From the NCBI GenBank assembly GCA_900544175.1, contig UQUN01000008.1, positions 1-64,000 on the forward strand: a DNA stretch of 64,000 nucleotides. The letters run 5' to 3'. The DNA comes from an uncultured Alistipes sp. (GTDB lineage Bacteria > Bacteroidota > Bacteroidia > Bacteroidales > UBA932). The translations under genes and the position numbers were made by a program. This document shows, piece by piece, positions 45,701 through 54,468 of this stretch (position 1 is its first letter; each line of letters begins with the position of its first letter). Under the pieces are notes generated by a model. It saw nothing but the letters and a program-made list of their open reading frames with translations, ran no database searches and had not been told where the DNA came from.

Positions 45701-47324
45701 CAGCGAGAACTGCCACATAGACTCACTTGACATAGTGCCAGTATTCACAAAGGTCAGATACACACTGAACGGACCTGTAAGACTAAGTCAAAGAAGCATC
45801 GACATACCGGAACTTCTGATCACTGACATGCATGGAGCCACTGCGTCCCTCAGCGGCAGCATAACCCACAATTCGTTCCGCAATCTGTACACCGACGCCA
45901 GCCTCACATTCAGTGACCTCATGTGCCTCAATACAGAGAACACAGACAACGACAAGTTCTACGGTACGGCCTATGCATCCGGTATGGTAGGCCTGTCCGG
46001 ATACCTGAACGACCTTTTCATTGACGCACAAGTCCGTACCGAGGATAATTCCTCTATCCACGTACCTCTGTCATCATCTTCATCAGCAGCGTCCACAGAG
46101 CTCATAACGTTCACTGACTTCAGCCTGCCTGCAGACTCCATCCTGCTGGCCGCTTCCAGTACCGGAAGCAGTGCCGGAACCGGAAGGACACGCAAAAGCA
46201 ACATTGAGATACAGGCACAAGCCAGCATAACCCAGGGGACGGAACTGCTTATAGAAATGAACAAACAGATGGGCGGCATCATAAGATGCTCCGGAAACGG
46301 GGATATTGACCTGACTCTCAATCCAAGCAGGAACATCACGGACATCAGGGGCGACTACACTATCTCTGAAGGAAGCTTCCACTTTGCCCTGTCCCAAATC
46401 CAGTCCAGGGACTTCATCCTGGATGAGGGAGGCTCCATCAACTTCAACGGAGACATCATGAACACCAATCTCAATTTAGGAGCCACCTATAGGACAAAAG
46501 CATCCATTTCCACCCTCATCGCAGATACGGCATCCGTAGGCAGCAGACGCAATGTAAATTGCGGCATACAGCTTCAGGGATCCCTCAGCAATCCCCAGAT
46601 ATCATTCTCCATCGATATTCCGGATCTGGATCCTATAACAAAAGGAAGCGTCGAGAGCGCCCTGAGTTCTCCTGACAAAGTACAGAAACAGTTCATGGCA
46701 CTGCTTATCTCAGGCAGTTTCGTCCCTGACGAGCAGTCCGGAATCATAAACAACTCCACGATCCTGTATTCAAACGCCAGCGAAATCGTATCCAACCAGG
46801 TCAACAATTTTTTCCGGCAACTTGATATCCCCCTGGACCTCGGCCTGAACTACCAACCTGGAACGACAACAGGCAGCAAAGACATGTTCGATGTGGCGGT
46901 ATCTTACCAGGCATTCAACAACAGGCTGATAATAAACGGCAATGTTGGCAACAGCGAGACATCTTCCAACTGGGCCGGAGACTTCGATGCCGAAATCAAG
47001 GTGGACAAGCAGGGTAAACTGCGCATAACCCTGTTCACCAGATCCGCAGACACCTACTCCAACTATCTCGACAACACGCAGAGAAGCGGATTCGGTATCA
47101 CGTATCAGGACGAATTCGACTCATTCGCCGACTTCTGGAGGAATATCTTCTACACCAGAAAGCGCAAAGAGGAATACGAGCTGGAGATGATGAAGAAAGC
47201 CGAGGAAGACCTGTTGCGCGAGGCGGAAGAGGCCAATATAATAAAACAGGAGATACTCAAGCCAAAGGAAGACCCGCTCAACCTTATGGAGGAAAGCGGG
47301 TACATAGAATACAGGAAAGAATAG
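42759..47324 (+). CDS. TamB/AsmA-like envelope bridge protein (DUF490)
   Basis: 1,521 residues with an N-terminal membrane anchor (LLILVCIIPFAAYVALQF), a very long periplasmic beta-rich region (many Ile/Asp/Ser alternations) and the C-terminal TamB domain (about 1,180-1,450: NPSRNITDIRGDYTISEGSF ... GIQLQGSLSNPQISF). TamB-family proteins form a hydrophobic groove bridging the inner and outer membranes for lipid transport or outer-membrane protein assembly. The upstream part of the frame (IRAVRKI) has no ATG, so the start is probably the TTG at 42759 or another unusual codon. The C-terminal tail is charged (EEYELEMMKKAEEDLLREAEE). It ends 8 bp before the convergent mtaB. Confidence 0.85.
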   Translation: MTGLLILVCIIPFAAYVALQFPRLQTSMAQKAASALGSRIDGDIRIGRLSIVFFNKIMAYDVSITDLKGDTLAALSKISVDISPKEFVRRGQIKVSRIVLENGCFNLVNEGHKMSNINRIFRITPKPDSLKKPVRLPDLTIDQLSLKDMRFSLLNTMKDSLGQMNGRFNYNNMSISGISARINRIIIEDNTVSCRIRDLNGTDHSGYELRSLAGNFLLSSKETRLDNMHLTDSYSEINAAHLSFGYNSSKDLKDFVHKIVLSADLNNTTLDLRSIGFFAKGLEDDSLKLDITGKVSGPVCDLHTYDLQVLTGDSTGIRIGAAVKGLPDMDSTFFSLNIKHAHTATAELGKVVSSFSHKKNGMDKFAPGTMLNLSGIAYGTIHDIYSIGQITSGIGNLGYEARLADRDSAQGRSLDASLWAERLDIGAVAGTGIVGKTDFNTRISSATSPSGELNALIDSLRISRLEINGYQYRNILLMGEMQDRKANVRLVSNDEAFPTMFQSIIDLDSSGKKIERVKLYIDVPYADLKAMNIIKKGSKSSLGITAGADLLFSNNSILGSVLMDNISYANENGQYHIDSLYIRSVIMEDRNVVTVNSPVFYADYSGTDSPARIIERLKLAAQGQSLRDMIMADTSIMEKGSGQYDFHLRTSDMSQICEIIMPGLQIADNTTVDIRIDSANALDIDIQSPYISINNKSGKAYTLNGINLNAGNPGNSLSGILSVGGIRSENLTMDNCRLEVSEKSDTLMLDLAYNNADTAGMHLAAGIRFTRKAGKLMTEIDMLPSDFNLRGYRWLLEPSSVLIADRLIKVDGFRIHGDDNELLVSGTASDDPENALTVNVNNFDLSVLNAFTTNDMDIKGFLSGEMELFNCFSDIGISMEVSADSIGILGNSIGSLNILSRRDLARNRINVLINNYKGENNPINISGYYIPERNYMNFSLALNALPLSYLSSITKDFAEISGGSLSGDIAVSGPPDMLILSSENCHIDSLDIVPVFTKVRYTLNGPVRLSQRSIDIPELLITDMHGATASLSGSITHNSFRNLYTDASLTFSDLMCLNTENTDNDKFYGTAYASGMVGLSGYLNDLFIDAQVRTEDNSSIHVPLSSSSSAASTELITFTDFSLPADSILLAASSTGSSAGTGRTRKSNIEIQAQASITQGTELLIEMNKQMGGIIRCSGNGDIDLTLNPSRNITDIRGDYTISEGSFHFALSQIQSRDFILDEGGSINFNGDIMNTNLNLGATYRTKASISTLIADTASVGSRRNVNCGIQLQGSLSNPQISFSIDIPDLDPITKGSVESALSSPDKVQKQFMALLISGSFVPDEQSGIINNSTILYSNASEIVSNQVNNFFRQLDIPLDLGLNYQPGTTTGSKDMFDVAVSYQAFNNRLIINGNVGNSETSSNWAGDFDAEIKVDKQGKLRITLFTRSADTYSNYLDNTQRSGFGITYQDEFDSFADFWRNIFYTRKRKEEYELEMMKKAEEDLLREAEEANIIKQEILKPKEDPLNLMEESGYIEYRKE

Positions 47325-47332
47325 CGCTCCGC

Positions 47333-48589
47333 TCAGTCCAGCACTGTCCTCACGATCTCCCCGATAAGAGACGGATCATACGGTCTCTCGACCTTTATAT
47401 AATTTCTGGTATACCCGAACATCATGCCGTTCTTTGCCTTACTCTCGAAAAGCACCTCCTCCTCACGGCCTCTGTTCTCAAGAATGAACGCATCATGAAA
47501 GTGTCCGCTCATCTCCTCCAGCACCTCCACCCTGCTGGCCTTGACCGTCTCGTCTACCTGATCCGGCATATCCGCAGCCGGTGTTCCGGTCCGCCTTGAA
47601 TACGGAAAGACGTGTATGAACGCCGGACGTATATCCTCCAGGAATCTGCAGGTGGCACGGAACTGCTCATCTGTCTCTCCCGGAAAACCCACTATCACGT
47701 CTATTCCGAAAAAGACATGTTCCATACGCTCGCGCACATACTCTATCTTTCGTCTGAAATCCGCGGTACTGTACCTCCTGCCCATTCTCACGAGCACGTC
47801 ATCGCATCCGGATTGGAGAGGTATGTGAAAATGCGGCAGGAACTTGGTACCGGATGATATCCAGTCCACTATCTCATCTTTAAGAAGGTTCGGTTCGATG
47901 GAGGAAATCCTGTAACGCATTATCCCTTCCACACCGTCGAGAGCCTTCAGCAGATCCAGGAAACTTTCCCCGCTCTTCCTTCCGTAGTCTCCCGTATTTA
48001 CTCCGGTAATGACAATCTCCTTAACCCCAGCCGCAGCTATCTCAACTGCCTGGGAGACCAAGAGTGACTTCGGAAGACTGCGGCTCGCTCCTCTTGCATA
48101 CGGCACGGTGCAGTAGGAGCACTTGTAGTCACATCCGTCCTGAATCTTGAGAAAGGAGCGCGTACGTTCCCCTGTGGAGAACGCCGGAAAGATGTCTGTC
48201 ACCTCATCTATCGTGGTTATATCAATAAAGGGATGCCGCTTCCTTCCTGAGGAGAGCAGTCTTTCCACCTCATCCACCACATGCCCCTTGCTGCCTGCAC
48301 CAAGCACTATGTCCACTCCGTCCATAGAGGCGATACTGCCGCCCTTAAGCTGGGCATAGCATCCTATGACTGCAATAACAGCCTCCGGTGACTTTCTGTG
48401 GAGACGCCTTATCAGATTACGGTCCTTCTTGTCACTGTGTGCCGTAACAGAGCACGTATTGACTATGTAGATATCGGCATCCTCCGTATGCGGAACCACC
48501 TCATACCCGCGATGCGCGAACTCACGGGCCACAGACGAGCTCTCGGCATAATTCAGCTTGCAGCCCAAAGTATGTACAGCTACCCTCAT
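47333..48589 (-). CDS. mtaB: tRNA t6A37 methylthiotransferase MtaB
   Basis: 418 residues from the ATG at 48589 (MRVAVHTLGCKLNYAES), which overlaps the end of folB (ATGA). It has the N-terminal cluster cysteines Cys10, Cys46 and Cys77 and the radical-SAM CDYKCSYC (Cys153, Cys157, Cys160), then a TRAM-like C-terminus. It converts t6A to ms2t6A at position 37 of tRNAs reading ANN codons. Longer upstream frames would run deep into folB. It is third in a minus-strand operon after the RsmI-like and FolB genes. Confidence 0.95.
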   Translation of the reverse strand: MRVAVHTLGCKLNYAESSSVAREFAHRGYEVVPHTEDADIYIVNTCSVTAHSDKKDRNLIRRLHRKSPEAVIAVIGCYAQLKGGSIASMDGVDIVLGAGSKGHVVDEVERLLSSGRKRHPFIDITTIDEVTDIFPAFSTGERTRSFLKIQDGCDYKCSYCTVPYARGASRSLPKSLLVSQAVEIAAAGVKEIVITGVNTGDYGRKSGESFLDLLKALDGVEGIMRYRISSIEPNLLKDEIVDWISSGTKFLPHFHIPLQSGCDDVLVRMGRRYSTADFRRKIEYVRERMEHVFFGIDVIVGFPGETDEQFRATCRFLEDIRPAFIHVFPYSRRTGTPAADMPDQVDETVKASRVEVLEEMSGHFHDAFILENRGREEEVLFESKAKNGMMFGYTRNYIKVERPYDPSLIGEIVRTVLD

Positions 48590-48942
48590 CGCTCTGAATG
48601 CATTGTCACCCTGGATGCGGCCACTTCTCCTCCGAGAGGGGGATTCAGTTTTGAAACCGAAACGGTCATGCGGCCGGCTGCCGGGAAAATGCTGCGGCAT
48701 CTCTTCAGGATCCTGGCAGATACATGCTCCAGAAGATTGGACGGTACGGCCATCTCCTCCTTTACAATATCGTATATCCGCTGGTAATTCAGGGTATCCT
48801 CAAGAGCATCGCTCTCACCGGCGGCATCAAGATCCGCCTCGATGGAAAAATCCACTACAAAATAATTGCCTATTGTCCTCTCCTCGCTGAAACATCCGTG
48901 ATGCGCGAAGAACTTCATGCCTTTCAGTTCAATAATTCCCAT
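48586..48942 (-). CDS. folB: Dihydroneopterin aldolase
   Basis: 118 residues, normal for FolB. It cleaves dihydroneopterin to 6-hydroxymethyl-dihydropterin in folate synthesis. Characteristic segments are GMKFFAHHGCFSEER near the N-terminus, NYQRIYDIVKEEM, and the C-terminal KLNPPLGGEV with the catalytic Lys. It lies 9 bp after the RsmI-like gene and overlaps mtaB by 4 bp, so the three are co-translated. Confidence 0.95.
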   Translation of the reverse strand: MGIIELKGMKFFAHHGCFSEERTIGNYFVVDFSIEADLDAAGESDALEDTLNYQRIYDIVKEEMAVPSNLLEHVSARILKRCRSIFPAAGRMTVSVSKLNPPLGGEVAASRVTMHSER

Positions 48943-48951
48943 AATAACACT

Positions 48952-49656
48952 TTATGCCGATATCAAAAATACCGCCGGTCTCTTGTCCATGACGGCCTCC
49001 GTTTTTTTCCAGTCTTCAACAGTCTTAGTCCTGATGAACTGGTCCGCCGCAGTCACATCCACGGCGATGCACACCCTTGTGGACGGACTGCATACAGCAA
49101 GTATATCCGCCATCAGAGCTCCGTTCCTGTACGGGGTCTCGATTATAATCTCCGTTTCGGAAAACTTTCTGGAACGTGTCTCCAGTTCCTTGATTCTCCT
49201 GCGGCGGACCTCGCCTTTCACCGGCAGATATCCCGTGAAGGCAAATCTCTGACCGTTCATTCCTGATGCCATAAGGGCCATCATCAGAGATGACGGACCT
49301 GAAAACGGGACTACCTCCACATCAGCCGTATGGGCAAGTGCCACCAACGCCGCACCCGGATCAGCCACAGCCGGCAGGCCAGCCTCGGATATCAATGCCA
49401 TATCCACACCCCCGCGCAAAACCTGGAATATCTCCTCGATATCCTCCTGCGTCGAATGCTCACTGATTTCGTAAAAAGTCAATGAGTCAATCATACCCTT
49501 GAAACAGGTTCTGGAAAGATACCTGCGCGCTGTGCGTATGTTCTCCACGGCAAAATGCCGCACATGGGAGATACTGCTGAAAACATAAGGCGGCACCACT
49601 TCCTCAGGAGGATTATCGCACAATGGTGCAGGAACCAAATAAAGTCTGCAATTCAT
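48952..49656 (-). CDS. RsmI-like SAM-dependent methyltransferase
   Basis: 234 residues of the tetrapyrrole-methylase fold, related to RsmI (16S rRNA 2'-O-methyltransferase) but shorter, as common in Bacteroidota. Typical segments are ALISEAGLPAVADPGAALVALA, VEVVPFSGPSSLMMALMASG, FAFTGYLPVKGEVRR and IIIETPYRNG. The likely role is rRNA cytidine methylation; the exact position is unproven. First gene of a minus-strand operon with folB and mtaB. Its promoter box at 49661-49668 ends 4 bp from the start codon, predicting a leaderless transcript. Confidence 0.85.
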   Translation of the reverse strand: MNCRLYLVPAPLCDNPPEEVVPPYVFSSISHVRHFAVENIRTARRYLSRTCFKGMIDSLTFYEISEHSTQEDIEEIFQVLRGGVDMALISEAGLPAVADPGAALVALAHTADVEVVPFSGPSSLMMALMASGMNGQRFAFTGYLPVKGEVRRRRIKELETRSRKFSETEIIIETPYRNGALMADILAVCSPSTRVCIAVDVTAADQFIRTKTVEDWKKTEAVMDKRPAVFLISA

Positions 49657-49660
49657 AGTT

Positions 49661-49668
49661 CAAAATTA
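49661..49668 (-). promoter_or_regulatory. Predicted -7 promoter box of the RsmI-like operon, adjacent to the start codon
   Basis: The minus strand reads TAATTTTG, an exact match to TAnnTTTG, with only 4 bp between it and the start codon at 49656. Confidence 0.45.
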
Positions 49669-49680
49669 CATAAAATTCCA

Positions 49681-49688
49681 TAACTTTG
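49681..49688 (+). promoter_or_regulatory. Predicted -7 promoter box of the PhnP-like gene, adjacent to the start codon
   Basis: TAACTTTG, an exact match to TAnnTTTG, ends 7 bp before the ATG at 49696, so the transcript would start at or next to it. The divergent box at 49661-49668 is only 12 bp away. Confidence 0.45.
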
Positions 49689-49695
49689 GGGTGCA

Positions 49696-50463
49696 ATGAG
49701 CAATAAAATAGTCTTTCTCGGCACAGGAACCTCGCAAGGCGTGCCTATCATCGGATGCGGATGCAGGGTATGCCGGTCCGATGACTTCCATGACAAGAGG
49801 CTGAGAACATCGGCCTACATAGAATACGAGGGACTCAGGCTTGTCATAGATGCCGGTCCTGATTTCAGACAGCAGATACTGCGCGAAGGCATAAGGGAGC
49901 TGGATGCCGTCCTGCTAACCCACATGCACAAGGACCACACCGGAGGTCTGGACGATGTACGCGCATTCAACTATTTCATGAACAAGGGATTTCCCGTATA
50001 TGCCGAAATTCCCGTCCAGGAGTCCCTGAAACGTGAGTATTCCTACGCGTTCGGCGACAACAGGTATCCCGGAGTACCAGATTTCATACTCAACACCATC
50101 GACGAGAACCCTTTCTATATAAACGGAATTGAGATCATACCGGTACGGGCCATACACTACAGACTGCCTGTTCTCGGATTCAGATTCGGCCGACTGGGCT
50201 ACCTGACTGATGCCAACTATATATCGCCTGAGTCAATAGAGAAATTCAAAGGTGTGGACATATTTGTCATAAGCTGTATAAGGCGGGAGAAACATCTGTC
50301 CCACTTCTCGATGGACGAGGCACTGGAAGTATGCCGCAAAGTTGGAGCAAGGCATTGTTTCCTGACCCATATGTCCCACCAGCTGGCCACCCACAGCGAA
50401 CTGAGCGGCCTGCTGCCCGAAGGTGTGGAGCCTGCTTACGACGGACTGTCACTGACTTTCTGA
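49696..50463 (+). CDS. PhnP-like metallo-beta-lactamase-fold hydrolase
   Basis: 255 residues. The metal motif THMHKDHTGG supplies His76, His78, Asp80 and His81; later HLSHFSMDEA and FLTHMSHQ provide the further histidines. A Cys triad GCGCRVC (Cys21, Cys23, Cys26) near the N-terminus resembles the structural zinc site of PhnP, a cyclic phosphodiesterase. It probably hydrolyses a phosphodiester; the true substrate is unknown because no phosphonate genes are nearby. Its promoter lies within the 39-bp gap shared with the divergent RsmI-like gene. Confidence 0.85.
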   Translation: MSNKIVFLGTGTSQGVPIIGCGCRVCRSDDFHDKRLRTSAYIEYEGLRLVIDAGPDFRQQILREGIRELDAVLLTHMHKDHTGGLDDVRAFNYFMNKGFPVYAEIPVQESLKREYSYAFGDNRYPGVPDFILNTIDENPFYINGIEIIPVRAIHYRLPVLGFRFGRLGYLTDANYISPESIEKFKGVDIFVISCIRREKHLSHFSMDEALEVCRKVGARHCFLTHMSHQLATHSELSGLLPEGVEPAYDGLSLTF

Positions 50464-50469
50464 GATTTA

Positions 50470-50501
50470 TTTGGACAAACGGCCTTTTTTTCCTATCTTT
50501 A
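50470..50501 (+). promoter_or_regulatory. Predicted promoter of the MaoC gene with both boxes
   Basis: TTTG at 50470-50473 (-33) and TATCTTTA at 50494-50501 (-7, one mismatch to TAnnTTTG) are separated by 20 bp, the usual Bacteroidota spacing. The start codon follows at 50528. Confidence 0.5.
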
Positions 50502-50527
50502 TAGGACTAATTCTAAAATCTCTTGCT

Positions 50528-50947
50528 ATGATCAGAGTTCATGACACCTATGACTACAACACCATCTTTACAGAGAAAGATGCTGAAGTCTACGCCAAAC
50601 TGACTAATGACTACAACCCTGTCCACATAGACAGGACATTCGCCACCCAGACAGAATTCGGCAGACCTGTCGCACAGGGAGTACTGATTCTATGCGCGTT
50701 CGCCAAGGTATTCGGCACCATGTGGCCGGCGGACAAGCTCGCCTATTTCATTTCCCAGAATGTAACTTATCTCAGACCTGTCTACATTGACGAGCCTTAC
50801 CATATAAGGTTCGAGTGCACAAATGTCGACCACAAGAGAATGATCGGCACTATTGTAGGCACCATGATGGACAAGGACGGCAACTCTGTCGTCATAACGG
50901 AGGCCAGGATTTTCTCCAAGGAACACTTCTCAGCTCCCATGATGTAA
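50528..50947 (+). CDS. MaoC-like (R)-specific enoyl-CoA hydratase
   Basis: 139 residues from the ATG at 50528 (MIRVHDTYDYNTIFTEKD); the earlier frame lies in the promoter. The hot-dog hydratase motif is complete: NDYNPVHIDRTFATQTEFGRPVAQG with Asp28 and His33, the catalytic pair. Members of this family hydrate trans-2-enoyl-CoA to (R)-3-hydroxyacyl-CoA; phosphate butyryltransferase-associated relatives exist in fermenters. No neighbouring fatty-acid genes indicate the substrate. Followed by a perfect bidirectional hairpin. Confidence 0.88.
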   Translation: MIRVHDTYDYNTIFTEKDAEVYAKLTNDYNPVHIDRTFATQTEFGRPVAQGVLILCAFAKVFGTMWPADKLAYFISQNVTYLRPVYIDEPYHIRFECTNVDHKRMIGTIVGTMMDKDGNSVVITEARIFSKEHFSAPMM

Positions 50948-50961
50948 AGACCGGACTGCCA

Positions 50962-51007
50962 TAAGAAGATGACCCGAAAGCCGAAAGGCAATCGGGTCAT
51001 CTTCTTA
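50962..51007. terminator. 16-bp perfect hairpin between convergent genes
   Basis: TAAGAAGATGACCCGA pairs perfectly with TCGGGTCATCTTCTTA around a 14-base loop. It lies between the convergent MaoC and DUF5723 genes and probably ends both transcripts. A clear T-run is lacking. Confidence 0.7.
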
Positions 51008-51026
51008 TATTGCAGTCAAACCGACA

Positions 51027-52457
51027 TCAGTCCGCATCAGGACGCTGGTTACGGCCAAGCGATATCGTGAAGCCGAAATTGAAATCTATGAAGAGATTTG
51101 AGGGTACAGGAATCTTTATGCCGGAAAAACTGAGAGCGTCATATTTCAATGAAGTATAGTCACTGCCTACAAACAAGCCTATTCCCTTTTTCGGAGTAAA
51201 TGTTATAAGCCATCCTATCGAGGATGCATTGCGCAGGAAAGAGTAAGACAAGGCTATGTCGAACTTCTTAGAAGGAGCATAGTTCCATGCAAGAGTAAGT
51301 TCATGATCAGTCCTGTACCTTCCGAACCTGGCCGAATACAGCAGGCCGACGTTCATCTTGTCATGCAGGAACGTATAGTCTATACCGCCGTACAGAGTGG
51401 CGGCCAGCATCCTCGTCTGATTGCCGGTTACATCCTTCTTCTTAAAGGCCAGCATCGAATAAAGATCATCCATAAGACCGGACAGTTCTCCGTTTATATC
51501 CATGTCAGGATCGTTAATATGGTCCACTCCCTCAAACTGTATTCCTTCCGCAGACTCTACGGAAGTCGTCATGTCCGCCATGTGCGAGATGAAGCCGAGA
51601 TCAGTGACTGACACAGAAAAACGCAGGCCGTCAACCGGAGTTCCTTCCGATATGGTATATTCCGCCCCGATATCGAAAGACGCCCCCATACCACTTACGA
51701 ATCCAGTAGGCGAGAATGATGTCCTGGACAGATCCAGCATCCCGCTTTCATCAAATCCAAAGTCCAGAAGTCCGGAATAGATATTTGCATATGCCTTGGA
51801 TGAGGCAGCCCATTTCCCCGAGCTCATATCGATATCCAACTGCTCTATATTCATGTCCACGCTTGATACACTTGCAATGAACCTGGCCTTTGCACCCACT
51901 CTAAGTCCGTCAACAAGTTCCTCCAGATCTCTTGAATAACCTACGGACACATATGCGTACACATCTCCGGTCATACTCAGATTGCGTATACTGTATGACG
52001 AGGGATCGGATGTCATACCTTCTTTGAGAAAACGGAATGCTTCCAAAGGCAGATTGGCATCCATATCCACATCCAGTCCCATGTCCACACTCCAGAACGA
52101 ATGCTTGCCGGTGAACCAGCCGGCATTGATAAGGCTGTATGATAGACCCATGTTTACAAAATTGTTCTTCACAAGGTTGCCGAGAAACACTTCGGAAGGA
52201 ATTTCCTTATTGAGGAACAGTCCGGTTGTCCCGTCCTGAAGGTTGTAGAGGAAATCCGAGGGTCCGAGGTTCGAGTTGAGATCAAAATCGATATTGCTCA
52301 GGAAAGGGAATCCGACATACCCCTGTTCGGGCACAAATGCGGCATTCATATTGTGGCTTTGGGTGGAGTTGCGCACAAAATAGCTTGTCCTGTTCTGTCC
52401 TGCAAGACTCAGGAATGCCGATGACAGCAACACCGCAGTGAATATAAATTTCTTCAT
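51027..52457 (-). CDS. DUF5723 family outer-membrane beta-barrel-like protein
   Basis: 476 residues from the ATG at 52457 (MKKFIFTAVLLSSAFLSLAGQ), a clear signal peptide. The mature protein starts with a segment typical of DUF5723 (TSYFVRNSTQSHNMNAAFVPEQGY) and shows alternating hydrophobic strands with aromatic ends, as in outer-membrane barrels related to PorV/FadL. It begins 7 bp after the large lipoprotein gene, with which it is likely co-transcribed. Function unknown; an envelope role is likely. Confidence 0.82.
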   Translation of the reverse strand: MKKFIFTAVLLSSAFLSLAGQNRTSYFVRNSTQSHNMNAAFVPEQGYVGFPFLSNIDFDLNSNLGPSDFLYNLQDGTTGLFLNKEIPSEVFLGNLVKNNFVNMGLSYSLINAGWFTGKHSFWSVDMGLDVDMDANLPLEAFRFLKEGMTSDPSSYSIRNLSMTGDVYAYVSVGYSRDLEELVDGLRVGAKARFIASVSSVDMNIEQLDIDMSSGKWAASSKAYANIYSGLLDFGFDESGMLDLSRTSFSPTGFVSGMGASFDIGAEYTISEGTPVDGLRFSVSVTDLGFISHMADMTTSVESAEGIQFEGVDHINDPDMDINGELSGLMDDLYSMLAFKKKDVTGNQTRMLAATLYGGIDYTFLHDKMNVGLLYSARFGRYRTDHELTLAWNYAPSKKFDIALSYSFLRNASSIGWLITFTPKKGIGLFVGSDYTSLKYDALSFSGIKIPVPSNLFIDFNFGFTISLGRNQRPDAD

Positions 52458-52464
52458 AGTCTTG

Positions 52465-54213
52465 TCAATTATTTCCATTATCAAGGTCCATAATATCCAA
52501 TGTTATTCCTCCAGGGGCCGATATCGAGATATCCGCCTGCAAAAATGCCTTGTTGGAGAAAGACACACCAGGCTCGTCTCCGGGAAGCAGAGTGAAACTG
52601 AGGGCCACAGCGTGTATATCCTCTACCGTTCCCGTACTCTTGACTGACAGATCCAGAGGTGTACTTACAGGAATGCCGTCACTGCCGCTGCTTGCTATTG
52701 TCTGGGTCGAGACCATGATATCCAGAGGATTGTTATTGGAATCCAAAAACTTGGCCGTTATCTCCACCGTAACGGGGAAAGTGCTGACAATATTGCCTCC
52801 GATTGTTATGTCCGTCATGGCAAGAAGCTCGCCCACCATAGCGTCAAGCCCTTCCATAGTCTGCTCAACGGAGAGATAGAGGTTTTCTCCGAAAGCAAAC
52901 GGCACATACATGTCCATCCTGCCTGATACATGATATTCCGCATCACATTCCACATAGTGCAGTTCCTCGGAATTATCATCAGTGGTAGGCAGCACTATAA
53001 CAGACACATTATCAGGTATCTTACTTATCAAAGACGCTATATCGGCCTTTCTCCATTCGGCATCACCGATATTCCCGGGTCTGTCTTCTGACAGATAGTA
53101 CAACACGGAATCCGTGATGTCCGGATCGTACGAATACGGTACCGGCAGGGAAAGCTCGATGCTCTCCTGTGTTCCACCGACTGCAACGATAGATGCATTC
53201 ACGGTCACAGGTATGCCAGCGTTGGTACCGAGCATCAGCTCAGCATGAGGATTGTAGAAGTCAAGAACAAACTCGTCATCCTTCATGAAATCGGGAACGC
53301 CGTCCATACTCAGGACCTGCTGTATAGGGTCCATGTTCAGTTTCATGCGACCATAGAAAGCGGACGGCATCAGCTCGTCTCCGCTGTTTTCCGAGCCGAC
53401 GTTGACATTCAGGTCCACATCCAAATCGCCTCCCTGCACTGACGGCATGTCTTCTTCACTGACTATAATGGACAAAGTCCTGATAGAAAAGTCGTCTACG
53501 AAAACAAATGATTCCCCTTCCTGAAGATCAAACTGGATCTCCATTATATTCACCGGACTGAAGTCCACAATACCGTTTTCATCCATATTGCCGTAGAACA
53601 CTACCGTATTGCCGTCAATCATGGGAGTATCCTCGAAAACGTATTTTTCCGGAAACTCCACCACTACCTCGACGCCCATGCCGACAGGCAAGTCGATCGC
53701 CGAAGCGGACATATCAGCCGTCACCGACAATCTGGCATCATCGAAAAGCACACGCTCGATATCCTTAAGCCCCGCCTCGGCAGCCCTCTCGAAAGAATAC
53801 TCCAACGAGAAGTTCTCGTCAAAATCCATCGACAGCCTGACATCCGAACGCACGGTACCGGTCTCACCCATGTCCGGTATCCTAAGTGTCTTGCTGAAAT
53901 CGATATTCACACCATCCACCATGATGTCGTCGGTATAGTCCGTCAAATCCACAATTTCCTCAAAATCCTGAGAGAACACCAGATAATAATTGCCGTTGTC
54001 ATCTGTCTTTAGCATATCAATATCCTGTGACTCGATGAAAGTCGTAAGTCTGATACTGTCCGTGGAGCCCAGAGGGAATGCCAGTGAGTCGCCGCCTATG
54101 GTCACCTCACCGTTTATATTCTCAAGATCATACTCATGCTGACATGAGTACAAAGAGGCCACCATTACGGAGACCATGAAAGCAGACATGCATCTGCCGA
54201 ATAAGAATTTCAT
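52465..54213 (-). CDS. Large predicted lipoprotein, unknown function
   Basis: 582 residues. The N-terminus MKFLFGRCMSAFMVSVMVASLYSC is a lipoprotein signal with lipobox SLYSC. The rest is acidic, rich in Asp, Ser, Thr and Val with repeated beta-sandwich-like segments (for example FPEKYVFEDTPMIDGNTVVFYG). No recognised family. It directly precedes the DUF5723 barrel gene, and secretion partners of this layout often form a lipoprotein-barrel pair at the outer membrane; this is inference. Confidence 0.7.
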   Translation of the reverse strand: MKFLFGRCMSAFMVSVMVASLYSCQHEYDLENINGEVTIGGDSLAFPLGSTDSIRLTTFIESQDIDMLKTDDNGNYYLVFSQDFEEIVDLTDYTDDIMVDGVNIDFSKTLRIPDMGETGTVRSDVRLSMDFDENFSLEYSFERAAEAGLKDIERVLFDDARLSVTADMSASAIDLPVGMGVEVVVEFPEKYVFEDTPMIDGNTVVFYGNMDENGIVDFSPVNIMEIQFDLQEGESFVFVDDFSIRTLSIIVSEEDMPSVQGGDLDVDLNVNVGSENSGDELMPSAFYGRMKLNMDPIQQVLSMDGVPDFMKDDEFVLDFYNPHAELMLGTNAGIPVTVNASIVAVGGTQESIELSLPVPYSYDPDITDSVLYYLSEDRPGNIGDAEWRKADIASLISKIPDNVSVIVLPTTDDNSEELHYVECDAEYHVSGRMDMYVPFAFGENLYLSVEQTMEGLDAMVGELLAMTDITIGGNIVSTFPVTVEITAKFLDSNNNPLDIMVSTQTIASSGSDGIPVSTPLDLSVKSTGTVEDIHAVALSFTLLPGDEPGVSFSNKAFLQADISISAPGGITLDIMDLDNGNN

Positions 54214-54228
54214 AACTTAGTTTTTATA

Positions 54229-54438
54229 TTAAAATAATGTATAATCACCGGCTTTTTCCGCGACCACGGCCTGAAGCTCCGATTTGTCATATACCTTGTC
54301 CGCAAACTGTATAACTGCCTGCGCAGGTTCCAGTGTCACTACAGCCTTTACACCGGGAAGAGATTCCAGCGCACTTGCGACATGTGCCGCACAATGCACA
54401 CATGACATTCCGTCTACATTATAAGTCACCTCTTTCAT
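54229..54438 (-). CDS. Heavy-metal-associated (HMA) domain protein, CopZ-like
   Basis: 69 residues, exactly one HMA domain. The metal site MSCVHC (Cys13, Cys16) in the DGMSCVHCAAHVASAL context is the classic copper or zinc chaperone motif. It probably hands soft metal ions to a P-type ATPase, though none is nearby. Its transcript starts from a TATATTTG box at 54469-54476. Confidence 0.9.
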   Translation of the reverse strand: MKEVTYNVDGMSCVHCAAHVASALESLPGVKAVVTLEPAQAVIQFADKVYDKSELQAVVAEKAGDYTLF

Positions 54439-54468
54439 ATTATTACTGCTGCTTCATGCTTCAATCTG

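Noticed and set aside
48589..48700. Longer N-terminus for MtaB
   Set aside because: It would lie inside folB and lacks family similarity; the conserved start MRVAVHTLGC is at 48589.
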